Notes: a model not told the origin generated them from the sequence alone. Counted from the first letter of the stretch, positions 25,556 to 33,990 are shown. The stretch: 36,412 nucleotides of DNA from Nitrospira sp. (GCA_029865225.1 JAOUHJ010000029.1:1-36412), one strand, 5' to 3'. Program-made: numbers and translations.

Positions 25556-27259
25556 TCAGTGCCGAGACGCCCGCTGGGTTTTCTCAACCCTGGCCCAGGC
25601 ATCCTTGAGCGGCACCGTTCGGTTGAAGAGGAGGGACTCTGGTGATGAATCGAGATCAAGGCAAAAGTACCCTTGTCTCTCAAGTTGGAAACGAGAGCCG
25701 GGTGTGGCAGAACCGAGGCTTGGCTCGACCAAACAGCCACTGAGGGTTTCGAGCGATTGGTGGTTGAGGGCCTGTGTCCAGTCACCAGCCGGTTGGTCCT
25801 TGGCTTCGTCCGGGAGCAGAAGCGGATGATAAAGCCGGACGGTGCTTTTGAGCGCGTGGGCAGCCGATACCCAGTGGATGGTGGCCTTTACTTTACGTTG
25901 TTCCTGTGCGGATCCGCTTTTCGTCTCGGGGTCGTATGTGCAGTGCAGCTCGGTGACCGTCCCGGTTTGAGGGTCCTTTGTCACGCGCACACACTTAATA
26001 ATATATCCATAGCGGAGCCGCACCTCACGACCAGGCGCAAGGCGGTAAAACTGTTTCGGTGGATCCTCCCGGAAGTCGTCGTGCTCGATATAGAGGGTTC
26101 GTGAGAAGGGCACCTTTCGAGTTCCAGCAGCGGCATCCTCAGGGTTGTTGACGGCGTCGAGTTCTTCGACCATGTCGTCCGGATAGTTCTCGATCACGAC
26201 TTTCAACGGTCGGAGAACCGCCATCACGCGCGGCGACTGTTTGTTCAAGTCTTCCCGGATGAAGTGCTCGAGCAGCTGCATCTCGACGATGGCGTCCCGC
26301 TTGGCGACACCAAGGTGGTCGCAAAACGCACGAATCGCTTCCGGCGTGACGCCTCGGCGACGAAGGCCTTTGATGGTTGGAAGCCGAGGGTCGTCCCACC
26401 CGGCCACCAGTTTCTTGGAAACTAATTCGAGCAGCTTGCGCTTACTCATCACGGTGGAGGTCAGGTTCAGTCGGGCGAATTCAATCTGTTGTGGGCGATG
26501 GGGCGCGTTGGTCTCCGCGACAACCCAATCGTACAACGGTCGGTGATCCTCAAATTCCAGTGTGCAGAGAGAATGGGTGATCCCTTCGATGGCATCAGAG
26601 AGGGGGTGTGCAAAATCATACGAGGGATAGATGCACCAGGTGGATCCTGTTCGGTAATGGGCCGCGTGCCGAATGCGATAGAGGATGGGATCGCGCAGAT
26701 TGATGTTCGGCGATCCCATATCGATCATCGCGCGTAGGACGTGCGTGCCATCGGCAAACTCCCCGGCCCGCATCCGTGCGAACAAATCTAAGTTTTCTTC
26801 CACTGACCGACTTCGAAAAGGGCTGTTGCGGCCAGGCTCGGTCAGCGTGCCGCGATACTCGCGAATGAGGTCGGATGAGAGACTGTCAACATAGGCTCTG
26901 CCTTTCCTGATCAGGACAGTGGCGAAGGCGTAGAGCTGCTCGAAATAATCCGAGGCATAGAACATTTTCCCCTTCCAATCAAACCCCAACCATCGGACGT
27001 CGTCCTGAATGGCCTGGACATACTCAGGGTTCTCGGTCGTGGGATTGGTATCGTCAAACCGCAGGTGACAGATCCCCCCCGGTGTTTCGTCGGCGATTCC
27101 AAAATTCAGTACCATGGACTTGGCATGCCCGATGTGGAGGTATCCATTGGGTTCGGGCGGAAATCGTGTGATGACGCGGCCACCATGCTTGCCCGCTGCG
27201 CGGTCGGCGGCGACGATATCTCGGATAAAATTCGATGAGGTTGTCGATTCGGAAGCCAT
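25556..27259 (-). CDS. glnS: Glutaminyl-tRNA synthetase
   Basis: A 567-residue class I synthetase. It shows [14 protein letters not shown] with HIGH at 42-45, MSKRK at 271-275 (KMSKS site), the GlnRS-specific [14 protein letters not shown] and the two C-terminal beta-barrel anticodon-binding domains. It charges tRNA-Gln directly. The frame continues upstream to 27460 but the extra 67 residues are unlike the family; the ATG at 27259 gives the usual N-terminus ([11 protein letters not shown]). No strong Shine-Dalgarno sequence is seen. GlnRS in bacteria was acquired by transfer from eukaryotes, and its presence beside two tRNA-Gln genes and gltX indicates direct glutaminylation. Confidence 0.96.
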   Translation of the reverse strand: MASESTTSSNFIRDIVAADRAAGKHGGRVITRFPPEPNGYLHIGHAKSMVLNFGIADETPGGICHLRFDDTNPTTENPEYVQAIQDDVRWLGFDWKGKMFYASDYFEQLYAFATVLIRKGRAYVDSLSSDLIREYRGTLTEPGRNSPFRSRSVEENLDLFARMRAGEFADGTHVLRAMIDMGSPNINLRDPILYRIRHAAHYRTGSTWCIYPSYDFAHPLSDAIEGITHSLCTLEFEDHRPLYDWVVAETNAPHRPQQIEFARLNLTSTVMSKRKLLELVSKKLVAGWDDPRLPTIKGLRRRGVTPEAIRAFCDHLGVAKRDAIVEMQLLEHFIREDLNKQSPRVMAVLRPLKVVIENYPDDMVEELDAVNNPEDAAAGTRKVPFSRTLYIEHDDFREDPPKQFYRLAPGREVRLRYGYIIKCVRVTKDPQTGTVTELHCTYDPETKSGSAQEQRKVKATIHWVSAAHALKSTVRLYHPLLLPDEAKDQPAGDWTQALNHQSLETLSGCLVEPSLGSATPGSRFQLERQGYFCLDLDSSPESLLFNRTVPLKDAWARVEKTQRASRH

Positions 27260-27362
27260 CAGGAAGATTTCTGTCGCGACCCACGTCCGGTTAGTTAGAT
27301 GGACGGGCTCATCGCACGAAGGAGTTGTACCACAGACGAGGTGATGGGAGAAACGGCGATCT

Positions 27363-27788
27363 CTAGGTCGATGGTTCGGCGGCGGAAGGGTGTGGCGGAG
27401 GCATGACGCTGAAATCCTTCTGTGCGATGAGGTGTCCTTCCATTCGGAGCCGGAATTCATATCGACCCGGTGCAGGAAAGATTAATAATGGCACGTTAAT
27501 GCCAAAGTCAGAAATCTGGAGGCGATCGCCGATTTCAATGTTCGGGAGCGTGGCACGACAGACAAGTTGTTCCGAGTTGAGGTAGATCAAATCAATATCG
27601 AAATGATAGGGGCCCTCCGCGTCGGTTAAGCAGAAGTAGAGGCCCATTTGCTGATGCTGAAAAGGAAAAGAAGGAGCTTGCAGATGGGTGAAAATTCCGA
27701 TCAGGCTTTTCTTTTTCGTCAGGCTGTCTTCGATCACTTGATCACAGACCAGAAATGCCTGCACGGTCGGTTTTGGAATGTCGGTCAT
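27363..27788 (-). CDS. DUF6941-like hypothetical protein
   Basis: A 141-residue protein with the pattern [15 protein letters not shown]...[17 protein letters not shown], then beta-rich sequence ([22 protein letters not shown]) and a C-terminal [21 protein letters not shown], ending Pro-rich. This matches my memory of the small beta-sandwich family DUF6941, whose function is unknown. It has no signal peptide. It lies 103 bases upstream of glnS on the same strand. Confidence 0.65.
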   Translation of the reverse strand: MTDIPKPTVQAFLVCDQVIEDSLTKKKSLIGIFTHLQAPSFPFQHQQMGLYFCLTDAEGPYHFDIDLIYLNSEQLVCRATLPNIEIGDRLQISDFGINVPLLIFPAPGRYEFRLRMEGHLIAQKDFSVMPPPHPSAAEPST

Positions 27789-27965
27789 GTCGCAAATCCG
27801 GAGATCATCGTTAGAGTCGCCCGGTTCTCCCCTGTCGTGAAAACGAAGCGAGGTCTACTAGGTATTCCAGGACCATGCATGTGCCTGGGCCATCCCCGGT
27901 GGAGCTGAATCAACGACGGGTACCATGGGACGAACCGCAATAGGTCTGCTAGGTGGTGAACTGGC

Positions 27966-28499
27966 TCAACCTAGAATAACTGGCCCGCCGCGACTTTCTA
28001 CGATGTCTCCAAACAGCGTGGTTCCCGAGCCAATCCGACAATAGTTGGGGGTGATTTCCACCTGAATGCCACGATGCGAGTACAACTTCCCGTACAAGAG
28101 CGAGACCTTATGCGCTCCCGTCATGGCTGCTGCGAGAACGATCCCACCGGACTGCAGATCCGTTAAGCGAACGGATGGACCCTCAGCCGAAGAGGGGCCT
28201 GGCTCAAGGTGTACTTCCACGGCAAAACGATCGTCCTTGTTGAGGGTGAGGGCATTACGGCGCAGATGCGCAATGCGGCCCCCGTACTCGTCGTACAGAT
28301 CGAGCGTGATGAGAAACACCCCCTGTTCACGGTTGGTCTCGATGACCAGTTGTTCTTTTCCATGAATCCTGACGACGCCGTTGCTATTTCGAAAGAGGTT
28401 GGACCCGATGCCCAGTTCAAGGCCTGGCTTGGCAAGGACCCCACCGGATACGGCGTGACTCGAGGAGCTGGTCTTACCAGACACCGCCGGTTCATCCAT
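27966..28499 (-). CDS. Hypothetical beta-rich protein
   Basis: A 177-residue protein, not recognised. After a Ser-rich leader (TSSSSHAVSGG) the sequence reads as successive beta strands, for example GVVRIHGKEQLVIE, GVFLITLDLYDEYG, RIAHLRRNALTL and a C-terminal GTTLFGDIVESRGGPVILG. No cysteine motif or membrane segment is seen. A GAGGG sequence 6 bases before the ATG supports the start. The regular Gly-containing strand pattern suggests a surface-type or repeat beta protein, but this is only a visual impression. Confidence 0.6.
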   Translation of the reverse strand: MDEPAVSGKTSSSSHAVSGGVLAKPGLELGIGSNLFRNSNGVVRIHGKEQLVIETNREQGVFLITLDLYDEYGGRIAHLRRNALTLNKDDRFAVEVHLEPGPSSAEGPSVRLTDLQSGGIVLAAAMTGAHKVSLLYGKLYSHRGIQVEITPNYCRIGSGTTLFGDIVESRGGPVILG

Positions 28500-28823
28500 T
28501 CAAGACCCTCGAACCTCGATGGTGCTTCGGTCGTCCGGAATTGGTGCAAAGCATGGGCTGTACCGTAAGAAAATCATGAGAAAGCTAGGCTTTCTGATGG
28601 TTTCTGTCAAGATCAGCCATGCCAGATGTCACCAGGTATTTTGGCCCCCTGCAAACGGCCCAACCATGATAGACCCCTCAAGACGCATTCCAGAGGAGTG
28701 GCAGCCGGTGGTTGCCCGTTGACTTTCACCCGTACGAAGCCCGTGGAGTCAGCCTCTTTTCACCTGTATGTGACTCGGTTCGAAGGGAGGTATTTCGGCG
28801 GAATCTGATTCGAATAGGAGGGC
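28500..28823. other. Non-coding stretch between two minus-strand genes
   Basis: 324 bases without a convincing gene. The one visible structure is a short hairpin AGAAAGC-tag-GCTTTCT (28579-28595). Promoter boxes for the gene at 28499 could lie here, but none is clear. Confidence 0.5.
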
Positions 28824-29234
28824 TTACGGCGTCGATGGGCTTTCATTCCCATGGCTGTCTGTTGCGGTCACGCAGATTCTAACCGATTGTTCACCTTGTA
28901 TCTTAGCTGGGACTGTGATGGTCTCAGAAATTTCACCCCCTCCTGACAATTGCGTCGCCGGGACCTCCTTGGCGAGGGTACGTCCGTGACCGATGTCGTA
29001 GTAGATGCTGGTCTTGGCGAGGCTTGTGAGTGGATCTCCTTTCAGATTCATGGATGGTTCTGTATAGGAGACATGAATCGTTGATTTCGTCGCGTTCAAT
29101 TTTGCCTGGATCGTGTCGGGGCACGAGAGGGTGTTTGAGCGAATGTCTTGGTGGATACCTGTGCAGCTCCAGAGACTTGTTTCCAAGCAGAGGAGCAGTA
29201 CCAAGGCGACTCGGATGGGTGTGCGGTGACGCAT
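28824..29234 (-). CDS. Putative lipoprotein with Fn3-like C-terminus
   Basis: About 136 residues. The N-terminus is a lipoprotein signal: basic MRHRTPIR, hydrophobic VALVLLLCLETSL, then a lipobox-like LWSC with C24 as the likely lipidated residue (Trp at -2 is unusual). The mature part looks like one beta-sandwich domain; the end VRICVTATDSHGNESPS is typical of the last strand of a fibronectin type III domain. The ATG at 29234 has AAGG 5-6 bases upstream; the frame stays open to 29399 but that part is unlike protein. It is exposed to the periplasm or cell surface; no function is assigned. Confidence 0.7.
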   Translation of the reverse strand: MRHRTPIRVALVLLLCLETSLWSCTGIHQDIRSNTLSCPDTIQAKLNATKSTIHVSYTEPSMNLKGDPLTSLAKTSIYYDIGHGRTLAKEVPATQLSGGGEISETITVPAKIQGEQSVRICVTATDSHGNESPSTP

Positions 29235-29448
29235 GATCTGCCTTACATGGGATGAGGTGAATCCAGCGATCTCCTCGCAACAGCCCACTTCGAAACCGGT
29301 CGTTTTAGGGCCGAGGCTTGAATATGTATAGGCTAGGTTGTGGGGATATCGCAAGCAACGCCCATCCACTGAACTGTCACAATGCTCACTTCGTTGCAAA
29401 CCGAAAACCGCTTATGCTACGGTCCCACCTCTCGGATAAGCGCAGGTT

Positions 29449-29526
29449 GGTCCCATCGTCTAGCCTGGCCTAGGACGGAGCCCTCTCAAGGCTTAAACAC
29501 GGGTTCGAATCCCGTTGGGACCACCA
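29449..29526 (+). tRNA. tRNA-Glu (anticodon CTC)
   Basis: 78 bases including encoded CCA. Acceptor stem GGTCCCA/TGGGACC, D-arm CGTCTAGCCTGGCCTAGGAC, anticodon loop CTCTCAA with CTC at 29485-29487, T-arm GGGTTCGAATCCC. An integrase remnant ends 9 bases past its 3' end, so the 3' part of this tRNA is probably the attachment site of an integrated element. Confidence 0.95.
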
Positions 29527-29534
29527 CTTTGAAT

Positions 29535-30552
29535 TTATTCAAGTTTTGGGCTTTGTGTTTGAGGAACATGCGAATGTTCCTCGAACATGGAGTCGTCCTC
29601 GCTCCGAAAACTCTCCAGCATCTGCCGCGCAGGCTCCTCGTAAAACGACACCGCTTGCTTCAGTTGGGCCGGACGAATCATCGTGTAGATCTGCGTCGTA
29701 TCGATGCGCGCATGGCCGAGCAGTGCGCGCACTTGCTCCAGATCGTGGCGCCGCTCTAAGACTTCCATTGCGACACCATGGCGCAAATCATGCGGCTTCA
29801 ACATGGGATAGCCGATCATCCGTCCATAGAGTTTGCACAACCGCCAGATGTTTTTCCCCGGTCATCGGAGCACGATGCTTCCCGATGGACCGGCGACCCC
29901 ACACGGACCAGAATAACGGTGTCTCCGGTGCGACCGTTGTGACGGACGGCGTGAGAACTTGCGCGACATATGCATGCAGGTACCGCATGACGGATTCGGG
30001 TAACGGAATGTCTCGCGTCTTCCCGCCCTTCACTCGCACACGCCGCAATCCCCAGAGCCCATCCAAGTGTCTGGCTTGGAGGGTTGCCACGGATTCTCGA
30101 CGCATCCCCGAGAAACGCAGAATCAGGAAGATCGCGACATCACGAGGCCGCTGCCGTTTTCTGGCCGCTTCGATCAATGCATCCATCAGGGCCGACGTCG
30201 GCACCTGCTTAGGCGGCTCGATCCGATGCGGAGGCCGATCCATTCCGCTGATGGGATTCGCTGGTAAGACCTCGCGCTTGACCAGCCAGGCACAGAAGCT
30301 GGACAACGTCGACTGTCGGCTTCGGATTGTGCCGAGTGTGAGATCCCGTGCGGCCATCTCATCCATCCAGTCCTGAATCACGGCCTTCGTCAAGTCCGAG
30401 AGTCTGGCGACTCGTCCGAAGCGTGCGCGTCCGAAGAGAAGAAACTGTTCCAAGTTCCAGCGATAGGTTTGCACCCCTCCTTCCGTCTTCCCTCGCTGTT
30501 TGAGTTGGTACTGACAAAACTGCTCCACCAATTCCACTAACGGTCGGGTCAT
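29535..30552 (-). pseudogene. Tyrosine recombinase/integrase split by a frameshift
   Basis: Reading from the ATG at 30552 (perfect AAAGGAG 5 bases upstream), the N-terminal SAM-like domain (LVELVEQFCQYQLKQRGKTEGG) and the first part of the catalytic domain are in one frame: Arg in SGMRRES and Lys in VKGGKTRD. The frame is lost at GGGGAAAAA (29851-29859 on the plus strand as TTTTTCCCC). Removing one G restores the sequence [18 protein letters not shown] and continues with [17 protein letters not shown] (His and the nucleophile Tyr) to the stop at 29535. All five catalytic positions are thus present, split over two frames. A sequencing error in the homopolymer is possible. It targets the neighbouring tRNA-Glu and defines the left edge of an island. 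Confidence 0.88.
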
Positions 30553-30692
30553 GACAGCTCCTTTCCGGTCCCTGCCACGACTACGACTTCGCCGAGCGGC
30601 AGTATGCGGAGGGACGACCCACCCGTCAAGCGAAGAGGAAAGCAGTTCTGAGTCTATGTCCATGGGCGCACTTGAGTCTGTCATCATGCTGC

Positions 30693-30899
30693 GTGTCGAA
30701 AATCGGGGGCGTCGTTCGACACCCCCGTGCCCCCGTTTCCGTGCTCGCGTCGGAACGCCAGCCACTCAGTGGCGGCTGAGCTTCGCGGGGAGCAGCGGGC
30801 CAACCCTCCTGCCGCATCCAGGTTTGCCTTCTGCAAGGCGCTGCGCTCAGCGACAGGGATATGGTTCCCTGCCCTTCATTGAGCTGGGGGGCAGGGAAC
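30693..30899. other. Structured non-coding DNA with several inverted repeats
   Basis: In the 356 bases between the integrase start and the zinc-ribbon gene (30553-30908) there is no convincing gene but several palindromes. GTGTCGAA/TTCGACAC lies at 30693-30700 and 30715-30722. GCCACT-c-AGTGGC lies at 30761-30773. A long hairpin pairs 30864-30877 with 30886-30899 (core GTTCCCTGCCC/GGGCAGGGAAC with an 8-base loop). The last one lies 9 bases past the stop of the zinc-ribbon gene, so it could end its transcript, though no T-run follows. Confidence 0.55.
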
Positions 30900-30908
30900 G
30901 GTGTTGAG

Positions 30909-31361
30909 TTACCGGACGAGGGCCTTCAGTTGGTCTTTCTCCAGCTTGGCCCCGAATTCCCGTTCCAACCGGTCAGCCATCTCCTGCCAGGTTCGGCCAG
31001 CGGCTTTCATCTCCTTGAGCACCGTTAATGCGTGTGCTAGGGAGCGGTCGTTGTGATCTCCTGGGTGGTCAGCGTCCTTGCTCCTAAAGGCCTTGGTGAG
31101 CGTCTGGCCGAGGCTGTGGGACAGCGTCTCTTTGTTCACCGATTCGTTCGAAGGTGTGACAGCCTGCCGCACTCGCCGTGGCTTGTCCCAGTAGGGGCTC
31201 TTGCATCCGGGGCATCGAACCGGCTTTCGTGGCTGGCGGGGCCACCACACCTTGCCGCAGCGGTAACAACGTTGCTGGTTCAGGCTGGCAGGCCGTCCAC
31301 TTCCCGATAGGAGTACTCTCAAGCGAGCAGGATTTTGGTCGAATCGCTTGGAAAGACTCAT
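30909..31361 (-). CDS. Zinc-ribbon protein of the integrated element
   Basis: A 150-residue basic protein, not recognised as a named family. Residues 32-53 form a zinc ribbon (C32-x2-C35, C50-x2-C53: RCYRCGKVWW...VRCPGCKSPYW). The C-terminal 35 residues (AGRTWQEMADRLEREFGAKLEKDQLKALVR) look like a helix-turn-helix-like helical pair seen in phage and plasmid accessory proteins. It overlaps the stop of the HTH gene by 4 bases, so the two are coupled. This order (excisionase-like HTH, small DNA-binding protein, integrase) is typical of the control end of an integrative element. Confidence 0.65.
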   Translation of the reverse strand: MSLSKRFDQNPARLRVLLSGSGRPASLNQQRCYRCGKVWWPRQPRKPVRCPGCKSPYWDKPRRVRQAVTPSNESVNKETLSHSLGQTLTKAFRSKDADHPGDHNDRSLAHALTVLKEMKAAGRTWQEMADRLEREFGAKLEKDQLKALVR

Positions 31362-31648
31362 GGTTTAGTGCCTGGAAATAGCGCCCCCGTTTGACTAAGC
31401 GGGGGCTGGGCCTCGATGGGCGGTCGGCGTGCGCCGCTCGCGGCGCATCGCCGGGCGCTCACATAGGCCTCGGCCTGGCGCTGCATCACCCGATGGACTT
31501 CCTCTAGGTCGAACCGGAGTGCGGTCTTCACGCGGATCGCGGGGAGGTCGCCTCGCCGGTAGGCCCGTCGAATGGTATCGGTGCTGACCCGCAGGAGCGC
31601 AGCCAATTCTCGAATCGACACGCGCGGGTTGTGAGATGTCCTCATCAT
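31358..31648 (-). CDS. Excisionase-like helix-turn-helix protein
   Basis: About 96 residues. The MerR/Xis-like winged helix occupies 7-55: RVSIRELAALLRVSTDTIRRAYRRGDLPAIRV, then LRFDLEEVHRVMQRQ. It is followed by a short Arg/Pro-rich tail. Two adjacent ATGs at 31648 and 31645 follow a strong GGAGGAGGAG site. Excisionases bend DNA at the element's ends to direct the integrase to excision; some also act as repressors. Three 10-bp direct repeats lie about 100 bases upstream (31751-31782). The 4-base overlap with the zinc-ribbon gene shows an operon. Confidence 0.78.
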   Translation of the reverse strand: MMRTSHNPRVSIRELAALLRVSTDTIRRAYRRGDLPAIRVKTALRFDLEEVHRVMQRQAEAYVSARRCAASGARRPPIEAQPPLSQTGALFPGTKP

Positions 31649-32094
31649 GCTCCTCCTCCGTAAACAGGACTCATGGAACAACGAGACTCAAGTACCGCCA
31701 GGGGCGAGCGTAGCGGACTGACACAAGAAAGGAAATTAGGCAGGAAGGGACAGGAGAGGTCACCAGAGGTCAGGAGTGGTCATCTCGTTCTCAGGGAGAC
31801 GATTCACAGAATGCTTCGTCAAACGCTGAAGAGCCGCTCCTAGACTGACCGAAGTCGAGCATGTGAGTGTTGCGAGAGGTACAGATCGACAGAATTTCGA
31901 TGCTGCTCAGAAGATATTTTCAGGGGGAGGCGGAGGAATATGGCCCAACATGCACTGTGGGACAACTCGCCACTACCGCCTTTACGCGGGTTTGGGACAA
32001 TCCCGCCGACGCCGACTCTGACCGGCTATGAGATGGATGGTTCTAGCCTTGTGAGGTCGGCTGATTGCTCTTTCGGAGTGCAGAACGTTGACTG
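31649..32094. other. Intergenic region upstream of the HTH gene
   Basis: 446 bases without a supported gene. It carries the three direct repeats described separately. Short open frames in it look random (no ribosome-binding site and low-complexity peptides). It separates the integrase/HTH block from the toxin-antitoxin block. Confidence 0.5.
31751..31782. repeat. Three tandem 10-bp direct repeats (iteron-like)
   Basis: Consecutive decamers CAGGAGAGGT, CACCAGAGGT and CAGGAGTGGT, followed by a further CA. The 10-base period puts all copies on one face of the helix, as in excisionase or regulator binding sites. They lie 103 bases upstream of the excisionase-like gene. Confidence 0.6.
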
Positions 32095-32325
32095 TTACGT
32101 CAGCTGGTATACCCGTCCTACGGCTGGCGGGGTGATCGCTTTGCGCACAAAGTCTTCCCGCACTTGTTCCAATCGACGCATGATGTCGGCGGAGTAGTAC
32201 GCCTCTCCGCATTGCGTGCAGGCCTCGGCGTCCACAGTCACCAAGAGGTGATCGTTCCCGATCTTGATTTCCGCTTCCACTTTCTTCGCTCTGACCTCGC
32301 CGCGCTTACAAATGACACATGTCAT
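32095..32325 (-). CDS. YgiT-type zinc-finger protein (putative antitoxin)
   Basis: About 76 residues with the MqsA N-terminal type zinc motif: C3-x2-C6 (MTCVICKRG) and C36-x2-C39 (EACTQCGEAYYS). The family is the zinc domain of MqsA-like antitoxins; here the protein ends after a helix (RRLEQVREDFVRKA) and has no Xre DNA-binding domain. The ATG at 32325 overlaps the stop of the DUF4258 gene (ATGA) and GGAGGAAA lies about 8 bases upstream. The frame continues to 32346, with a TTG as alternative. A DUF4258/YgiT pair with the antitoxin second is a common arrangement. Confidence 0.82.
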   Translation of the reverse strand: MTCVICKRGEVRAKKVEAEIKIGNDHLLVTVDAEACTQCGEAYYSADIMRRLEQVREDFVRKAITPPAVGRVYQLT

Positions 32326-32642
32326 CGCATTTTCCTCCGTCGCCAATCAGCTTCCCATCGCGAGGGGTCTGGCTGATAGACCGTGATGATGATCAGTCGG
32401 CCTTCGTCCACGACTGGAGCGCACACGACGTGCAAAGCTCTGCCTTCCTGGGTGCGTCCAAAAATGAGGCAACTCGGATACGGCCCGTCATCAGGATACT
32501 CCTCGATGATTCCCCCAGAGTCAAGCACCTCCAGAATTTCGTCAACGGAGATGCGGCCCAACGGCTCCGTTTCCATCTCCCGGCGGGCGTGATCTGTAAA
32601 GCGACAACCCTGGACGCACTGACGAATCGTATCATAGTTCAT
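32322..32642 (-). CDS. DUF4258 protein (putative toxin)
   Basis: About 106 residues with the DUF4258 pattern: FTDHARREM (about 16-24), a central EILEVLDSGGIIEEYPDDGPYPSCLI and a strand pair GRALHVVCA...LIIITVY followed by a basic end (WRRRK). DUF4258 proteins resemble the BrnT/RelE-like RNase fold and are usually found with a YgiT zinc-finger partner. The ATG at 32642 follows GGAGGAG by about 12 bases; a GTG at 32663 is possible. It forms a translationally coupled pair with the gene downstream and diverges from the MazF pair. Toxin activity is inferred from the family. Confidence 0.8.
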   Translation of the reverse strand: MNYDTIRQCVQGCRFTDHARREMETEPLGRISVDEILEVLDSGGIIEEYPDDGPYPSCLIFGRTQEGRALHVVCAPVVDEGRLIIITVYQPDPSRWEADWRRRKMR

Positions 32643-32783
32643 GCGGCGTTGGCGCTCCTCCACACATCAGATGATGCTTCAGTGCTGTGGGAGAGTGCAT
32701 GGTAGCGGATGTTTCCCCAAAATGCATCCAGCCTCAGAAGGCGAAATCTTGCGGGGGAGGGTGAAACGTGGTACCGTCACCGC

Positions 32784-32969
32784 ATGACGCAGCTCGCCCA
32801 AAAACTCGACAAAAAGCTCGCCTCGTGGCGGCCTGAGGTGGCGGCTCAAGTGGAGCAAATCGTCACCGACGTGATCGAACTGGCCGACACCGACACCCTG
32901 GATCTGCAGCCTTCGCGAGCTGTCGTGCAAGAAGTGCTCGATACCCTCGATGAACGCCAAGCCGGGTGA
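32784..32969 (+). CDS. Putative antitoxin upstream of a MazF-like toxin
   Basis: About 61 residues, acidic in its C-terminal half (VTDVIELADTDTLDLQ, EVLDTLDERQ) as expected for the unfolded toxin-binding part of an antitoxin. No DNA-binding motif is evident. Its end overlaps the start of the MazF-like gene by 20 bases. The ATG at 32784 has no good ribosome-binding site (a GGGGGAGGG lies about 27 bases upstream), and the frame is open back to 32709, so the N-terminus is uncertain. The role is inferred from gene order. Confidence 0.6.
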   Translation: MTQLAQKLDKKLASWRPEVAAQVEQIVTDVIELADTDTLDLQPSRAVVQEVLDTLDERQAG

Positions 32970-33267
32970 CATCTGGCTGGCCGATCTTGGGTTGGCTGCT
33001 AAGACCCGCCCTGTTCTTATCGTCTCTCGCTTCGATCCCGACGCTCCCCGAGCACTTATCACATACGTTCCACTGACCACGCAACATCGGGGCAGTCGGT
33101 ACGAAATTCAGCTCGGCGATCTTCCCTTCTTGCACCAAACATCAGTCGTTAACGTCCAAGGTATTGGCTCTTTGATCGAACCCAGGCTTGAGCGCAAACT
33201 GGGTCAGCTTTCCGCTGCCACGATGGCCAAGGTCAAAGACGCCATTCGCTTCGCACTCGAACTGTAA
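32950..33267 (+). CDS. MazF/PemK family endoribonuclease toxin
   Basis: A 105-residue protein of the MazF/PemK (CcdB-like) fold: KPGDIWLADLG, KTRPVLIVS with the conserved Arg and Pro, then ITYVPLTTQHRGSRYEIQL, an NVQGIGSLIEP segment and a last helix KVKDAIRFALEL. These toxins cut mRNA at short sequences. The start overlaps the upstream small gene by 20 bases, giving an antitoxin-toxin pair. It lies on the plus strand, facing away from the DUF4258/YgiT pair, with about 140 bases between the two systems that must hold both promoters. Confidence 0.9.
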   Translation: MNAKPGDIWLADLGLAAKTRPVLIVSRFDPDAPRALITYVPLTTQHRGSRYEIQLGDLPFLHQTSVVNVQGIGSLIEPRLERKLGQLSAATMAKVKDAIRFALEL

Positions 33268-33366
33268 TTTTGTGATTTCTGGGCAAATGACAGTAGAAGG
33301 GATCATGGGTGACACCTATCCTGCTTACTTGCGAGGGTGCCAGACTAGTGCGTTAGGCATGCACAT

Positions 33367-33990
33367 ATGAAAATCAATGCCCCGAACAATCCAGAAGACT
33401 ACTTTCGAGAAACGGCGCACGCGGTGAAACACTTCTACGCTGGCCTAGATTCCTGCTGGCTGTGCTATCAGGAAGGCCTTCAACATTGGGATATGAGCCA
33501 AGTTAGTCAGCCCATGACGGCGGAGAGAAAAGCGGCGCTCAATCGCTATCTGGAGTCAGCTGGCAAGTACTTCGATCTCAAGTTTTCGGAAGCGATGTTG
33601 GTCGGCGCGATTCTGCAGGTCGCTTATATGGCCATCAGACTCTATTCGCGTAACAACTCCATCCCCACCAGCTGCGCTGTGCTGGTCGCGTCGTCGAACA
33701 TGTCAGCAATCCCATTCTGCATTGGTCAAGAACGGCACGGGGTTCCAATCGGGCTTATCGTCTATGCTGCCAGGAATCAATATAACCACTGGGATGAAAC
33801 ACCTCACGATATTCCGAGGAAGGTCTTCAGTGCCTTGTCAGCTTCGTTCGAGCACAATGTGCTTGCTGACCTTGCTTTCGAACTCTCAAACCCGACGATC
33901 AACGTCTATGCGAGTGAGGTGTTGCTCCTGGCTCTGGGTTGGAGGTCATACGACACATATCTAGCAGAAATGAAGTCTTTGCTCATTTAG
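33367..33990 (+). CDS. Unknown protein with a HEPN-like RNxxxH motif
   Basis: A 207-residue protein, not recognised. It is mainly helical with short hydrophobic segments (EAMLVGAILQVAYMAIRLY about 75-93, and VPIGLIVYAA about 126-135) and ends with YASEVLLLALGW. R136-N137-QYN-H141 fits the HEPN ribonuclease motif (RNxxxH), placed after the hydrophobic helix as in HEPN proteins. That is a single short motif and may be chance. The gene precedes the J-domain protein by 79 bases on the same strand, so a two-gene unit is possible. It could equally be a soluble helical protein of other function. Confidence 0.55.
   Translation: MKINAPNNPEDYFRETAHAVKHFYAGLDSCWLCYQEGLQHWDMSQVSQPMTAERKAALNRYLESAGKYFDLKFSEAMLVGAILQVAYMAIRLYSRNNSIPTSCAVLVASSNMSAIPFCIGQERHGVPIGLIVYAARNQYNHWDETPHDIPRKVFSALSASFEHNVLADLAFELSNPTINVYASEVLLLALGWRSYDTYLAEMKSLLI

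Noticed and set aside
30553-30765. N-terminal extension of the integrase frame
   Set aside because: The ATG at 30552 has a perfect ribosome-binding site and a normal integrase N-terminus; the extension is Arg/Ser-rich and lies over palindromic DNA.
30693-30899. Integron attC site or retron msr-msd
   Set aside because: The ends do not match the attC core boxes and there is no reverse transcriptase or integron integrase nearby.
31751-31782. Short tandem repeats as a possible CRISPR array
   Set aside because: The units are only 10 bases with no spacers, and no cas gene is in the window.
31940-32197. 85-residue open frame on the plus strand
   Set aside because: No ribosome-binding site, low-complexity peptide, and it overlaps the YgiT gene on the other strand.
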